Of a stretch of DNA of 64,000 nt, positions 42,526-51,482 are shown in pieces. The notes beneath the pieces are model-generated. The model saw only the letters and a list, made by a program, of their open reading frames with translations, searched no databases and was not told the DNA's origin. The stretch covers positions 384,518-448,517 of the forward strand of contig CAKRCS010000001.1 in NCBI GenBank assembly GCA_934307695.1, written 5' to 3'. Every line of letters starts with the position of its first letter. The stretch's first letter is position 1. The stretch is from an uncultured Agathobacter sp. Its GTDB lineage: Bacteria > Bacillota > Clostridia > Lachnospirales > Lachnospiraceae. Made by a program: the position numbers and the translations under genes.

Positions 42526-44565
42526 ATGAGTGAAGATAAGGACAGACTGTGGCTAGAGGACGAACTGCAAAGAGAAATCCAACTGTCGGCTGAGGAGCAG
42601 GAGATACCGGATTCGCTGCTGCCGGAGAATATGGTAGCTCGTCTGAAGGAAGAACAGAATAATGCAAAAATAGCTCAGGGCAGAAAGCGCAGCAAGAAGA
42701 TCTGCCGGATGATTGAGATGGCTGCGGCGGTTGCGCTTGTCATTGTGATCGGAGGTATCGGAGGCAGTATGCTTCATTCCGGCAATGCAACCGGAAACGA
42801 GGCAGAACAGCCGGATATCGCAACTGTTGCCAAGACAGAGACAGACAGCGATACAGAACCGCAGAATGAAAGCTGCGAGACGCAAAGACCGCTTGAGGGG
42901 TATCATGTGGCATCCGGCTATGCGGAGATTTACGAGCTGCTTAGTGCCACCAAGAAACAGATGATATATTACGACATTCCGAAGACCGCTGTTGATGGTG
43001 CTGCTGCGGATGATTCGGATATGGCATATACCGAGGATGCTTCCTCCGGGGATATACAGGATCTACAGCATTCCACCACGAATGTGCAGCAGGAGGGCGT
43101 GGACGAGGGTGACCTTGTAAAGACGGATGGCAGGTATATATACCGTGTGAAGAATAACGCGATCGAGATCATTGATATTCAGGATAAAAAGCTGGAAAAG
43201 GTCGCATCGTTCAAGCCGGATATGGACACCTGCGACCGGATCGAGGAACTGTATATTGACGAGGATCAGCTGTTTGTGATCCTTTCCAGCAGACAGTCCG
43301 GATTTTGCCGGATCGACAGTCTGGATGATTCGGCTGCCTTTAGCAGCAGTATCAAACAAAGAACCGTGCTATTGACATACGATATTTCAAACCGCAGGGA
43401 GCCGGCGCAGACCGCTTCCTTTGCGCAGGATGGCAGATACTATTCCTCCCGCAAGGTGGACGATTTTATCTATCTGTTTACCCAGAATGATATGTACGAC
43501 ACGCTATATGGGGATGTTGAAGATGCAATCCCTTGTGTGCAGGAGAAAAAAATCGCCTGTGAGGATATCTATATCGGCAGTCAGGCATATACGGAGCTGA
43601 TCATGACATCGATCAATACTTCTGATGCTTCAAAGAGCGTGGACGAGAAAGCGGTTTTTGACGGCTATTATAATATCTATGTGGGAAATGCTGCCATCTA
43701 TCTGTATCAGGATGTATATAAGGATGACTACTGTATGACGCAGATCGCCAAGTTCTCCTATGAGGATGGCAAAATGGAACCGGTCAGCTCCACACTTATA
43801 AAGGGAGAGATCACGGATACGTTTGCTATCTCGGAAAAGGATGATTTCTTGCGGGTTCTGACCTCGGACTGGAGCGGCGGAGACCAGAGAAACCAGCTCT
43901 ATATGCTGGATGAATACCTCAATGTGACCGGACAGATCGATAATATTGCCGAGGGCGAGAGCGTCTATGCGGCGCGTTATATCGGCGATACTGCGTATTT
44001 TATCACCTACCGGAACATGGACCCGCTGTTTGTTGCAGACCTGTCTGATCCGTCTGATCCGAAGCTTTTGGGTAGCGTTGAGGTGACCGGATTTTCCGAT
44101 TACCTGCATCTGTATCAGGATGATCTTGTACTCGGAATCGGTTACGAGACGGACGAGGACAGCAACCGGCTGGGCGTAAAGCTCTGTATGTTTGACGTGA
44201 GCGATCCATTTTCTCCACAGGTAAAGAGCACCTATATTATGGAGGAGGCAGATTCGATGACCGCAGATTATGATTACAAATCCGTTCTTGTGGATGCCAA
44301 GAAGGGAATCATCGGATTTGTGACGGAGAGCTGGGGTGACGAATATGTGTGTGAATACCGGCTGTTCCGTTGGACTGGAGAACAGTTTGAGGAGGTCTTT
44401 TCCGAGCCGCTGAACCAAAACGGAGCGTATTTTACCTATGATGCGTATCAAGACATGTCAGGAGCGCGTGCACTCTATGTGGGAGATGTGCTCTATCTCA
44501 TCAGAGCGGATGGTATCCAGTCGTATGATATGTTGCAGGATTTTGTCAGATTAGGGGAACTGTAA
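42526..44565 (+). CDS. Membrane-anchored beta-propeller protein, likely anti-sigma partner
   Basis: 679 residues. A short cytoplasmic N-terminal part (about 1-65) is followed by one transmembrane helix (AAAVALVIVIGGIGGSML) and a large extracellular region: a low-complexity linker and then the Beta_propel-type domain (about 195-675, opening with NVQQEGVDEGDLVKTDGRYIYRV). That opening is the family signature. Position beside the sigma gene suggests the N-terminal tail holds the sigma factor and the propeller senses a signal, which is inference. Strong GAGGTGAT ribosome site for ATG 42526, within 6 bp of the sigma stop. Confidence 0.82.
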   Translation: MSEDKDRLWLEDELQREIQLSAEEQEIPDSLLPENMVARLKEEQNNAKIAQGRKRSKKICRMIEMAAAVALVIVIGGIGGSMLHSGNATGNEAEQPDIATVAKTETDSDTEPQNESCETQRPLEGYHVASGYAEIYELLSATKKQMIYYDIPKTAVDGAAADDSDMAYTEDASSGDIQDLQHSTTNVQQEGVDEGDLVKTDGRYIYRVKNNAIEIIDIQDKKLEKVASFKPDMDTCDRIEELYIDEDQLFVILSSRQSGFCRIDSLDDSAAFSSSIKQRTVLLTYDISNRREPAQTASFAQDGRYYSSRKVDDFIYLFTQNDMYDTLYGDVEDAIPCVQEKKIACEDIYIGSQAYTELIMTSINTSDASKSVDEKAVFDGYYNIYVGNAAIYLYQDVYKDDYCMTQIAKFSYEDGKMEPVSSTLIKGEITDTFAISEKDDFLRVLTSDWSGGDQRNQLYMLDEYLNVTGQIDNIAEGESVYAARYIGDTAYFITYRNMDPLFVADLSDPSDPKLLGSVEVTGFSDYLHLYQDDLVLGIGYETDEDSNRLGVKLCMFDVSDPFSPQVKSTYIMEEADSMTADYDYKSVLVDAKKGIIGFVTESWGDEYVCEYRLFRWTGEQFEEVFSEPLNQNGAYFTYDAYQDMSGARALYVGDVLYLIRADGIQSYDMLQDFVRLGEL

Positions 44566-44587
44566 AAAGAGCTTTGCTGACAAAGAA

Positions 44588-44632
44588 AAGACGCTATTTC
44601 TACTTGGTTCGTAGAGATAGCGCCTTTTTATA
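44588..44632. terminator. Bidirectional terminator between propeller and typA genes
   Basis: CGCTATTTCTAC pairs with GTAGAGATAGCG (12 bp, one G-T), with T-rich tail on the plus strand and A-rich flank that serves the minus strand. Confidence 0.85.
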
Positions 44633-44651
44633 TGGTGATAAAACCAATAAA

Positions 44652-46499
44652 TTATGAGTTCATTGCCTGCTTCTTTGCATATCCTGCACGGCGGCGGAGC
44701 GTCGGATCAAGGATGCGCTTGCGGATACGAAGGCTCTCCGGTGTTACCTCAAGAAGCTCATCGGTATCGATGAAGTCAAGTGCCTGCTCAAGGCTTAAGA
44801 TGCGAGGCGGAACAAGGGTAAGTGCCTCGTCAGCGGAAGAGGAACGGGTGTTGGTCAGGTGCTTCTTCTTGCAGACGTTCAGCTCGATATCCTCAGCCTT
44901 TGAGCTCTGTCCGATGACCATTCCGGAGTATACCTTCTCGCCAGGTCCGATAAAGAGAGTACCACGCTCCTGTGCGGAGAAAAGACCGTAGGTTACGGAT
45001 TCGCCGGACTCAAATGCGATCAGGGAACCGGTCGCACGGTAAGCAATCTCACCGCGGAATTCGTCATAGCCGTCGAAAATTGTATTGATGATACCATTTC
45101 CCTTGGTGTCGGTCATGAACTCGCCACGGTATCCGATCAGTCCACGGGAAGGAATGCGGAACTCAAGACGGGTATAGCCGCCTGCGATGGAACCCATGTT
45201 GCGAAGCTCACCCTTGCGCTGCTGAAGCTTGGAGATAACGGCTCCGGTAAACTCATCCGGCACATCCACATAAGCAATCTCCATAGGCTCAAGCTTCTTG
45301 CCTCTCTCGTCAGTCTTGTAGAGAACCTCTGCCTTGCTGACTGCAAACTCATATCCTTCACGTCTCATGTTCTCGATCAATACGGAAAGATGAAGCTCAC
45401 CACGGCCGGAAACCTTAAGGGAATCCGGGCTGTCAGTCTCTTCGACACGAAGCGATACATCTGTGTTTAATTCGCGGAACAGTCTGTCGCGGATGTGGCG
45501 GGAGGTAACATACTTTCCCTCCTGTCCTGCAAGCGGGCTGTCATTTACGATGAAGTTCATGGAGATGGTCGGCTCTGAGATCTTCTGGAATGGGATCGCA
45601 ACCGGATTCTCCGGGGAGCAGATCGTATCTCCGATATGGATATCTGCGATACCGGAGATCGCAACGATAGAACCGATGCGCGCCTCTGCAACATCCACCT
45701 TATTTAAGCCGTCAAACTCGTAAAGCTTGCTGATACGGACCTTCTGCATCTTGTCCGGATCGTGATGGTTGACAACAACAGCATCCTGATTGACACGGAG
45801 CACACCGTTATCGACCTTTCCGATACCGATACGTCCGACATACTCATTGTAGTCGATGGTGCTGATCAGTACCTGTGTGCTGGCATCCGGATCTCCCTCC
45901 GGAGCGGGAATATAATTGATGATCGTCTCAAACAGAGGAGTCATATCCTTGCGCTCATCATTTAAATCAAGCATTGCGTAGCCGTCACGGGCAGATGCAA
46001 AGACGAACGGGCAGTCAAGCTGCTCATCGGAAGCATCAAGATCCATGAAAAGCTCTAACACTTCGTCGATAACCTCGGTAGGTCTTGCCTCCGGGCGGTC
46101 GATCTTGTTGATGCAGACGATGACCGGAAGGTTGAGTGCGAGTGCCTTCATCAAAACGAACTTGGTCTGTGGCATGGTTCCCTCAAAGGCATCTACCACA
46201 AGAACAACGCCGTTTACCATCTTAAGAACTCGTTCTACCTCGCCGCCGAAATCGGCATGTCCCGGTGTATCAATAATATTGATCTTAATATCCTTGTATT
46301 GAACGGCAGTATTTTTGGAAAGAATCGTGATTCCACGCTCACGCTCAATATCGTTTGAGTCCATGACACGTTCCTGAACCTCCTGATTCTCACGGAAAAC
46401 ACCACTCTGCTTTAAAAGCTCATCGACCAGGGTTGTCTTGCCGTGGTCTACATGGGCGATGATCGCGATGTTTCTAATATCATCTCTTGTCGTTTTCAT
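44652..46499 (-). CDS. typA: Ribosome-associated GTPase TypA/BipA
   Basis: 615 residues, the standard length. EF-Tu/EF-G-like GTPase domain: AHVDHGKTTLVDELL (P-loop), RERGITI (switch 1), DTPGHADFGGEVER (G3), NKIDRPEARP (G4). Then the beta-barrel domain and the BipA-specific C-terminal part (GRGELHLSVLIENMRREGYEFAVSKAEVL, SRGLIGYRGEFMTDTKGNGI). It acts in 50S assembly and stress or cold adaptation. The plus-strand convergent neighbour ends at a shared terminator. Confidence 0.97.
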   Translation of the reverse strand: MKTTRDDIRNIAIIAHVDHGKTTLVDELLKQSGVFRENQEVQERVMDSNDIERERGITILSKNTAVQYKDIKINIIDTPGHADFGGEVERVLKMVNGVVLVVDAFEGTMPQTKFVLMKALALNLPVIVCINKIDRPEARPTEVIDEVLELFMDLDASDEQLDCPFVFASARDGYAMLDLNDERKDMTPLFETIINYIPAPEGDPDASTQVLISTIDYNEYVGRIGIGKVDNGVLRVNQDAVVVNHHDPDKMQKVRISKLYEFDGLNKVDVAEARIGSIVAISGIADIHIGDTICSPENPVAIPFQKISEPTISMNFIVNDSPLAGQEGKYVTSRHIRDRLFRELNTDVSLRVEETDSPDSLKVSGRGELHLSVLIENMRREGYEFAVSKAEVLYKTDERGKKLEPMEIAYVDVPDEFTGAVISKLQQRKGELRNMGSIAGGYTRLEFRIPSRGLIGYRGEFMTDTKGNGIINTIFDGYDEFRGEIAYRATGSLIAFESGESVTYGLFSAQERGTLFIGPGEKVYSGMVIGQSSKAEDIELNVCKKKHLTNTRSSSADEALTLVPPRILSLEQALDFIDTDELLEVTPESLRIRKRILDPTLRRRAGYAKKQAMNS

Positions 46500-46550
46500 A
46501 AATAATCCTTTCTTATATAAATGCAGTTACGCTTCAAAATCAACTCACAT

Positions 46551-46578
46551 ATTTTATCACAAATCCTTAATTTGACAA
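46551..46578 (-). promoter_or_regulatory. Promoter of typA
   Basis: On the minus strand, TTGTCA (46573-46578), 16-bp spacer, TAAAAT (46551-46556). Confidence 0.5.
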
Positions 46579-46746
46579 GCTTTTTGCTATATAAATTATT
46601 TTTTACAGTTTTTCGGGAAAAATTTATTACAAAAAAAGCAACTTTATTTCTCCGGCTTATCGACAAAAATTGAGAATTTATATCCTTGTCCGGATGGTAC
46701 AACATAAGCCTAAAAAAATTTTCCACAAAAGGAAGGGAGAAAATTC

Positions 46747-47373
46747 ATGGCAGATAAAATTTTTGAAAACAACCAGGTATCCATTGTCGGAGAGATCGTA
46801 TCAGATTTCGAGTACAGCCACGAAGTGTATGGGGAGGGCTTTTACATGGTCGAGGTGTCGGTCAGCCGGCTTTCCAACTTCGTCGATTACATTCCGGTCA
46901 TGGTGTCCGAGCGACTGATCGACGTAAGCGGGGACTATATGGGCAAGTATGTCTATATCAGCGGACAGTTTCGTTCCTTCAATCGGCATGAGGAGAAGAA
47001 GAACCGTCTGGTTCTGTCCGTTTTTGCAAGGGAGCTTGAGGTGCTGCCCGATGCAGGGGAGGAGAATGCAAGCAACCAGATCTTCTTGGACGGCTACATC
47101 TGCAAGGAGTCGATCTACCGCAAGACACCGCTCGGAAGGGAGATCGCGGATCTGCTTGTCGCAGTCAACCGCTCCTACGGCAAGTCTGATTACATACCTT
47201 GCATCTGTTGGGGAAGAAACGCAAGATTTGCAGCCGGCTTCGAGGTCGGAACGCATGTGCAGATCTGGGGCAGGATCCAGAGCCGCGACTATGTGAAGAA
47301 AATCAACGAGACCGATGTGGAGCAGAGAACAGCGTATGAGGTATCGGTAAGCAAGATCGAATTTTTGGAATAA
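46747..47373 (+). CDS. Single-stranded DNA-binding-like protein with two OB-type halves
   Basis: 208 residues. The start (NNQVSIVGEIVSDFEYSHEVYGEGFYMVEVSVSR) and a second part (NQIFLDGYICKESIYRKTPLGREIADLLVAVN, YIPCICWGRNARFA) both resemble SSB OB-fold segments, so the protein looks like a tandem or divergent SSB. There is no acidic tail of the usual DDDIPF kind. It may serve a special DNA process rather than be the main SSB. A good AAGGAAGGGAG site precedes ATG 46747. Confidence 0.75.
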   Translation: MADKIFENNQVSIVGEIVSDFEYSHEVYGEGFYMVEVSVSRLSNFVDYIPVMVSERLIDVSGDYMGKYVYISGQFRSFNRHEEKKNRLVLSVFARELEVLPDAGEENASNQIFLDGYICKESIYRKTPLGREIADLLVAVNRSYGKSDYIPCICWGRNARFAAGFEVGTHVQIWGRIQSRDYVKKINETDVEQRTAYEVSVSKIEFLE

Positions 47374-47431
47374 AAAACAGTAAAATGATAAATGCTGTAC
47401 AGGGGTACGCCGCGAACCTGTTCTTATAAAG

Positions 47432-47460
47432 TTGCAAAAAAAGGAAGATTGTGCTATCTT
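47432..47460 (+). promoter_or_regulatory. Promoter of the corrinoid adenosyltransferase gene
   Basis: TTGCAA (47432-47437), 17-bp spacer, TATCTT (47455-47460). Confidence 0.55.
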
Positions 47461-47498
47461 AGGGGAGATTTCTTTTTTTCGTACATGTGGAGGATGTT

Positions 47499-47984
47499 AT
47501 GAGTAAAGGCGTAGTACAGATTTATTATGGCGAGGGACATGGAAAATCCACAGCCGCACTGGGAAATGCAATCCAGATGGCAGGGGACGGCAAGAGCGTG
47601 ATCGCGATACAGTTCATGAAGGGAAAAATGGAAAAGGAAGCAGACTTTTTGCAGCGTCTGGAGCCTGAGATCCGTTTTTTCCGTTTTGCAAAATCAGATG
47701 TCGCGTTTGAACAGTTAAGCGAAGAAGAAAAGCAGGAAGAACGGATCAACTTAAAAAACGGGTTCAATTACGGCAAGAAGGTGGTTTGCACCGGAGCCTG
47801 CGATCTTCTTATTATGGATGAGATATTAGGGTTATTGGATGAAGGTGTTATTACGATGGAGGATATGAAGGAACTCATCAGTGCAAAGCCGGAAGAGATG
47901 AATATCATATTCACCGGTCGTGTACTTCCGGATGCGCTTCGCGCATGTGCGGATGAGATATATAATATTGCACCGGAAAAATAG
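47499..47984 (+). CDS. Corrinoid adenosyltransferase (CobO/BtuR-type)
   Basis: 161 residues. P-loop GEGHGKSTAALG near the N terminus, IAIQFMKGK, and CDLLIMDEILGLLDEG (Walker B) mark the CobA/CobO/BtuR family, which transfers the adenosyl group of ATP to cob(I)alamin or cobyrinate. This gives adenosylcobalamin. Slightly shorter than most family members. No other cobalamin genes adjoin it; a possible uptake pair lies 11 kb downstream. ATG 47499 follows GTGGAGGATG; its own promoter is seen upstream. Confidence 0.85.
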   Translation: MSKGVVQIYYGEGHGKSTAALGNAIQMAGDGKSVIAIQFMKGKMEKEADFLQRLEPEIRFFRFAKSDVAFEQLSEEEKQEERINLKNGFNYGKKVVCTGACDLLIMDEILGLLDEGVITMEDMKELISAKPEEMNIIFTGRVLPDALRACADEIYNIAPEK

Positions 47985-47995
47985 TAATTGGTGCG

Positions 47996-48024
47996 TTGAC
48001 ATTGTAAGTGCCAGGTGCTAAGAT
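47996..48024 (+). promoter_or_regulatory. Promoter of the lysine-riboswitch dapA operon
   Basis: Perfect -35 TTGACA (47996-48001), 17-bp spacer, TAAGAT (48019-48024), about 50 bp before the riboswitch. Confidence 0.7.
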
Positions 48025-48069
48025 AAAGAAGATAAAGTTGTAACGAGGTTTACAACCGATCATATAGGA

Positions 48070-48236
48070 AAAGCAGGATAGAGGTTGCGCGAATTATCAG
48101 TACCTTATAGGATGCGGCAGAAGCAGGAGATTATAAGGGAAAGGAAGAGCGCCGAAAGTATGCGGCGTCTGCAGTTGTATACTTGGGCATGAAGCAAATA
48201 GGTTCATGACTGTCATCGTAAGATGGAGGGCTATCA
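48070..48236 (+). promoter_or_regulatory. Lysine riboswitch (L-box)
   Basis: Conserved L-box blocks in order: GATAGAGGTTGCG, AGTA, GGAAGAGCGCCGAA, TTGGGCATGAAGCAAAT, ACTGTCAT and ATGGAGGGCTATC. The first and last blocks pair to form P1. A terminator follows at 48263, so high lysine should stop transcription before dapA. Confidence 0.93.
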
Positions 48237-48262
48237 GAAGTTTCGGTTATCCGGAGATTTTT

Positions 48263-48292
48263 TGACCAGCTCATTTGGGCTGGTCATTTTTA
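48263..48292 (+). terminator. Riboswitch-controlled terminator before dapA
   Basis: TGACCAGC-TCATTTG-GGCTGGTCA (stem about 9 bp) then TTTTT. It is the expression platform of the lysine riboswitch. Confidence 0.9.
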
Positions 48293-48312
48293 ATAACAAA
48301 GGAGAGATAAAA

Positions 48313-49203
48313 ATGGCAATTTTTAAAGGCGCCGGTGTTGCGATCGTTACACCGATGAAGGACAACGAAGAAGTAAATTACGATAAACTGGAGGAACTGA
48401 TCAACTGGCAGATTGATGAGGGAACAGACGCGATCATCATTGCCGGAACGACCGGAGAGAGCTCTACCCTTACGATGGAGGAGCACAGGCAGGTTATCGA
48501 AGCTGCCGTGGAGTTTACCAAACACCGTGTCCCGGTCGTTGCAGGAACTGGCTCAAACTGCACGCGCACCGCGATCCAGTTGTCACAGGAGGCAGAGGAA
48601 GCCGGTGTGGACGGACTTCTTATCGTGACACCATACTACAATAAGGCAACACAGGCAGGTCTTATCCAGCACTATTCAAGAATTGCTCAGAATGTCAAGA
48701 CACCGATCATCATGTACAACGTTCCGGGCAGAACCGGATGCAATCTCCTGCCGGAGACCGCTGCAACACTTTTTAAAGAGCAGGAAACTATCGTTGGCTT
48801 GAAAGAGGCAACCGGCAATATGGCACAGGCATCCCAGACGATGTACCTTACCGACGGAAAGCTTGATATGTATTCCGGCGAGGACGGACTTGTCGTACCG
48901 CTCATGTCAATTGGTGCAATCGGTGTGATCTCCGTATGGAGCAATGTCGCACCGAAAAAGGTTCACCAGACCTGCCAGAGCTTTTTCGATGGCAGGATCG
49001 AGGAGGCACGCATACTTCAGAGAGAGGCACTTCCACTTGTGGATGCACTTTTCTCAGAGGTCAATCCGATCCCGGTCAAGACTGCGCTTAATCTCATGGG
49101 CAAGAACGTAGGACCGCTCCGTTCCCCGATGAGTGAGATGGGAGATGCTGCAAAGGCAAAACTTGTGCAGGCAATGCGTGAGTATGGAATCGAACTTGCA
49201 TAA
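48313..49203 (+). CDS. dapA: 4-hydroxy-tetrahydrodipicolinate synthase
   Basis: 296 residues, TIM-barrel aldolase. It condenses aspartate semialdehyde and pyruvate, the first committed step of lysine/diaminopimelate synthesis. Marks: GTTGESSTLT, the catalytic Tyr in YNVPGRTG and the Schiff-base Lys in GLKEATGN. AAAGGAGAG precedes ATG 48313. Controlled by the lysine riboswitch; dapB follows in the same unit. Confidence 0.97.
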   Translation: MAIFKGAGVAIVTPMKDNEEVNYDKLEELINWQIDEGTDAIIIAGTTGESSTLTMEEHRQVIEAAVEFTKHRVPVVAGTGSNCTRTAIQLSQEAEEAGVDGLLIVTPYYNKATQAGLIQHYSRIAQNVKTPIIMYNVPGRTGCNLLPETAATLFKEQETIVGLKEATGNMAQASQTMYLTDGKLDMYSGEDGLVVPLMSIGAIGVISVWSNVAPKKVHQTCQSFFDGRIEEARILQREALPLVDALFSEVNPIPVKTALNLMGKNVGPLRSPMSEMGDAAKAKLVQAMREYGIELA

Positions 49204-49253
49204 TATGTGCGTGGTTTTTGGAAATACTTACAGAAGAAAAGGAGCATAGATAC

Positions 49254-50015
49254 ATGACGAGAGCTATTATGAACGGCTGCAACGGCAAAATGGGACAGTG
49301 CATTACCGGAATCTGCAAGAATGATCCGGATATCGAGATCGTTGCAGGAATTGATGTATATGACGGAATCCGCAACGACTATCCTGTTTTTTCCAGCATC
49401 AGCGCATGTACGGTAAAGGCGGATGTTGTCATTGATTTCTCCAATGCCTCAGCGGTGGATGAACTGCTAGAGTATTGTGTCGCGACACAGACACCGGTGG
49501 TTCTCTGCACAACAGGGCTTTCGGATGAGCAGCTTGCCAGGATAGAGGAGGCAGGCAAAAAGGTTGCCATCTTAAAATCGGCAAATATGTCTCTGGGAAT
49601 CAATACACTTATGGAGCTTCTCAAGAAAGCAGCGCTTGTGTTCGCGCCGGTGGGCTTTGACATGGAGATTGTGGAGAAGCACCACAACCAGAAGCTTGAT
49701 GCGCCGAGCGGAACCGCGCTGGCGTTGGCAGATTCCATGAATGAAGCACTTGATGAGAAATATTCTTATATATATGACCGAAGCAAGGAGCGCAGAAAGC
49801 GCGACAGGTACGAGATCGGCATCTCCGCAGTGCGCGGCGGCAATATCGTCGGCGAGCATGAGGTGATCTTCGCAGGGCAGGATGAGGTGATCGAGTTTAA
49901 GCACACCGCATATTCCAAGGCAGTTTTTGCAAAGGGAGCAGTGGAGGCAGCCAAGTTCTTAAACGGCAAGCCGGCAGGACGCTACGATATGGCGGATGTG
50001 ATCGCAGCCAAATAA
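49254..50015 (+). CDS. dapB: 4-hydroxy-tetrahydrodipicolinate reductase
   Basis: 253 residues. Rossmann start (RAIMNGCNGKMGQ), AGIDVYDG, the Ala/Thr-type loop VVLCTTGLSD, SANMSLGIN, and the catalytic EKHHNQKLDAPSGTALALAD. It reduces the dapA product with NAD(P)H. The start at 49254 follows AAAAGGAGC. Second gene of the lysine-regulated unit. Confidence 0.96.
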   Translation: MTRAIMNGCNGKMGQCITGICKNDPDIEIVAGIDVYDGIRNDYPVFSSISACTVKADVVIDFSNASAVDELLEYCVATQTPVVLCTTGLSDEQLARIEEAGKKVAILKSANMSLGINTLMELLKKAALVFAPVGFDMEIVEKHHNQKLDAPSGTALALADSMNEALDEKYSYIYDRSKERRKRDRYEIGISAVRGGNIVGEHEVIFAGQDEVIEFKHTAYSKAVFAKGAVEAAKFLNGKPAGRYDMADVIAAK

Positions 50016-50024
50016 GCAAACCGA

Positions 50025-50059
50025 AAAAAAGCAGGACAGTAGTTGTCCTGCTTTTTTGT
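50025..50059. terminator. Terminator after dapB
   Basis: GCAGGACA-GTAGT-TGTCCTGC with A-run before and T-run after, so it works on either strand. Confidence 0.92.
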
Positions 50060-50149
50060 ATATGATATTATATGATTAAAGGATCAAAAGGTATCATCGA
50101 TGCATGCTTGCATGCTTTGACACACAAAAAAGAACAGGTGAGGGATATC

Positions 50150-51469
50150 ATGACAATACTGATAAAGGATGGACACATCCTAAACCCTGCAACGGGGATG
50201 GACGAAGTGGCAGATCTGTACATCGAGGATGGAAAGGTCAAAGAGATAGGAAAGAACTGCAAGAAGATAGCAGACGAGACAATCGAGGCGAAGGGCTGTT
50301 ATGTCATGCCGGGCTTTATCGACATGCATGTGCATTTCCGTGATCCGGGACTTGAGCAGAAGGAGGATATCTACACCGGAATGCAGGCAGCTGCGCATGG
50401 CGGTTATACGACAGTCATGGCGATGCCGAACACCAAGCCGGTCGTGGACAATCCGGATGTCGTGCGCTATGTGCAGGATAAGGCAGCCTCCGGCAGGTGT
50501 ATCAACGTGCTTCAGATCGGAGCGGTCACGAAGGGACAGAAGGGCGAGGAGCTTGCCGATATCGAGGGAATGGTTGCAGCAGGAAGCCCTGCAATCAGTG
50601 AGGATGGCAAGTCCGTCATGGACAGCGGCTTGTACCGAGAGGCGATGAAGATCGCGGCGAAGCTGGACATTCCGGTATTTGCACATTGTGAGGACATCAA
50701 CCTCGTAAGAGGCGGAGTTGTCAATATGGACGAAAAGGCGAAGGCACTCGGTATGCCGGGAATCTCAAACGCGGTGGAGGATGTGATCGTCGCAAGAGAC
50801 ATCCTGCTTGCAAAGGAGACCGGCGCGAGACTGCACTTATGCCACTGCTCGACCGAGGATTCCGTTGAGATGGTCAGGCAGGCAAAGGCGGAGGGCATTA
50901 AGGTGTCCGCAGAGGTATGCCCGCATCACTTTACCCTCACCTCGGATGACATCCCGCAGGTTCCGGTTCCGGGACAGCTGGCAGACACTATGGACGCAGA
51001 TACCAACTACAAGATGAACCCGCCGCTCCGGACGGCTGCAGATGTTGCTGCGTTAAAGAAGGGGCTTAGAGACGGCATCATGGATGTGATTTCCACGGAT
51101 CATGCACCGCACACCTACGAAGATAAAAATACTTCCATGAAGAAAGCTCCGTTTGGCATTGTCGGACTGGAGACAGCAGCATGTCTGACCTATTCCGAGC
51201 TTGTGCTTGGCGGGTATCTGACTCCGATGCAGATGGCGGAGAAGATGAGCTGCAATCCGGCAAGACTGATCCCGATTGACAGGGGAGACATCCAGCCGGG
51301 CAAGATTGCGGATATTGTGATCTTTGATCCGAACGAGACTTATGCGATCGACAAGAATACCTTTGCTTCCAAGGGACGCAATACGCCGTTTGACGGAAGA
51401 AAAGTGACCGGTCGTGTCAGATACACGATCTGCAACGGAACTGTTGTTTACAACTATGAAAATAATTAA
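50150..51469 (+). CDS. pyrC: Dihydroorotase
   Basis: 439 residues, amidohydrolase. The zinc motif DMHVHFRDPG, GGYTTVMAMPNTKP, HLCHCSTEDS and STDHAPH are typical of the bacterial class I enzyme. It cyclises carbamoyl aspartate to dihydroorotate. Start 50150 is preceded by GGTGAGGG. It heads a tight pyrC-pyrF-pyrK-pyrD operon; carAB, pyrB and pyrE are not in the window. Confidence 0.95.
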   Translation: MTILIKDGHILNPATGMDEVADLYIEDGKVKEIGKNCKKIADETIEAKGCYVMPGFIDMHVHFRDPGLEQKEDIYTGMQAAAHGGYTTVMAMPNTKPVVDNPDVVRYVQDKAASGRCINVLQIGAVTKGQKGEELADIEGMVAAGSPAISEDGKSVMDSGLYREAMKIAAKLDIPVFAHCEDINLVRGGVVNMDEKAKALGMPGISNAVEDVIVARDILLAKETGARLHLCHCSTEDSVEMVRQAKAEGIKVSAEVCPHHFTLTSDDIPQVPVPGQLADTMDADTNYKMNPPLRTAADVAALKKGLRDGIMDVISTDHAPHTYEDKNTSMKKAPFGIVGLETAACLTYSELVLGGYLTPMQMAEKMSCNPARLIPIDRGDIQPGKIADIVIFDPNETYAIDKNTFASKGRNTPFDGRKVTGRVRYTICNGTVVYNYENN

Positions 51470-51482
51470 AGGAGAATACACC

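Noticed and set aside
44632..44991. Plus-strand frame opposite the end of typA
   Set aside because: Mirror frame of typA without start site or family match.
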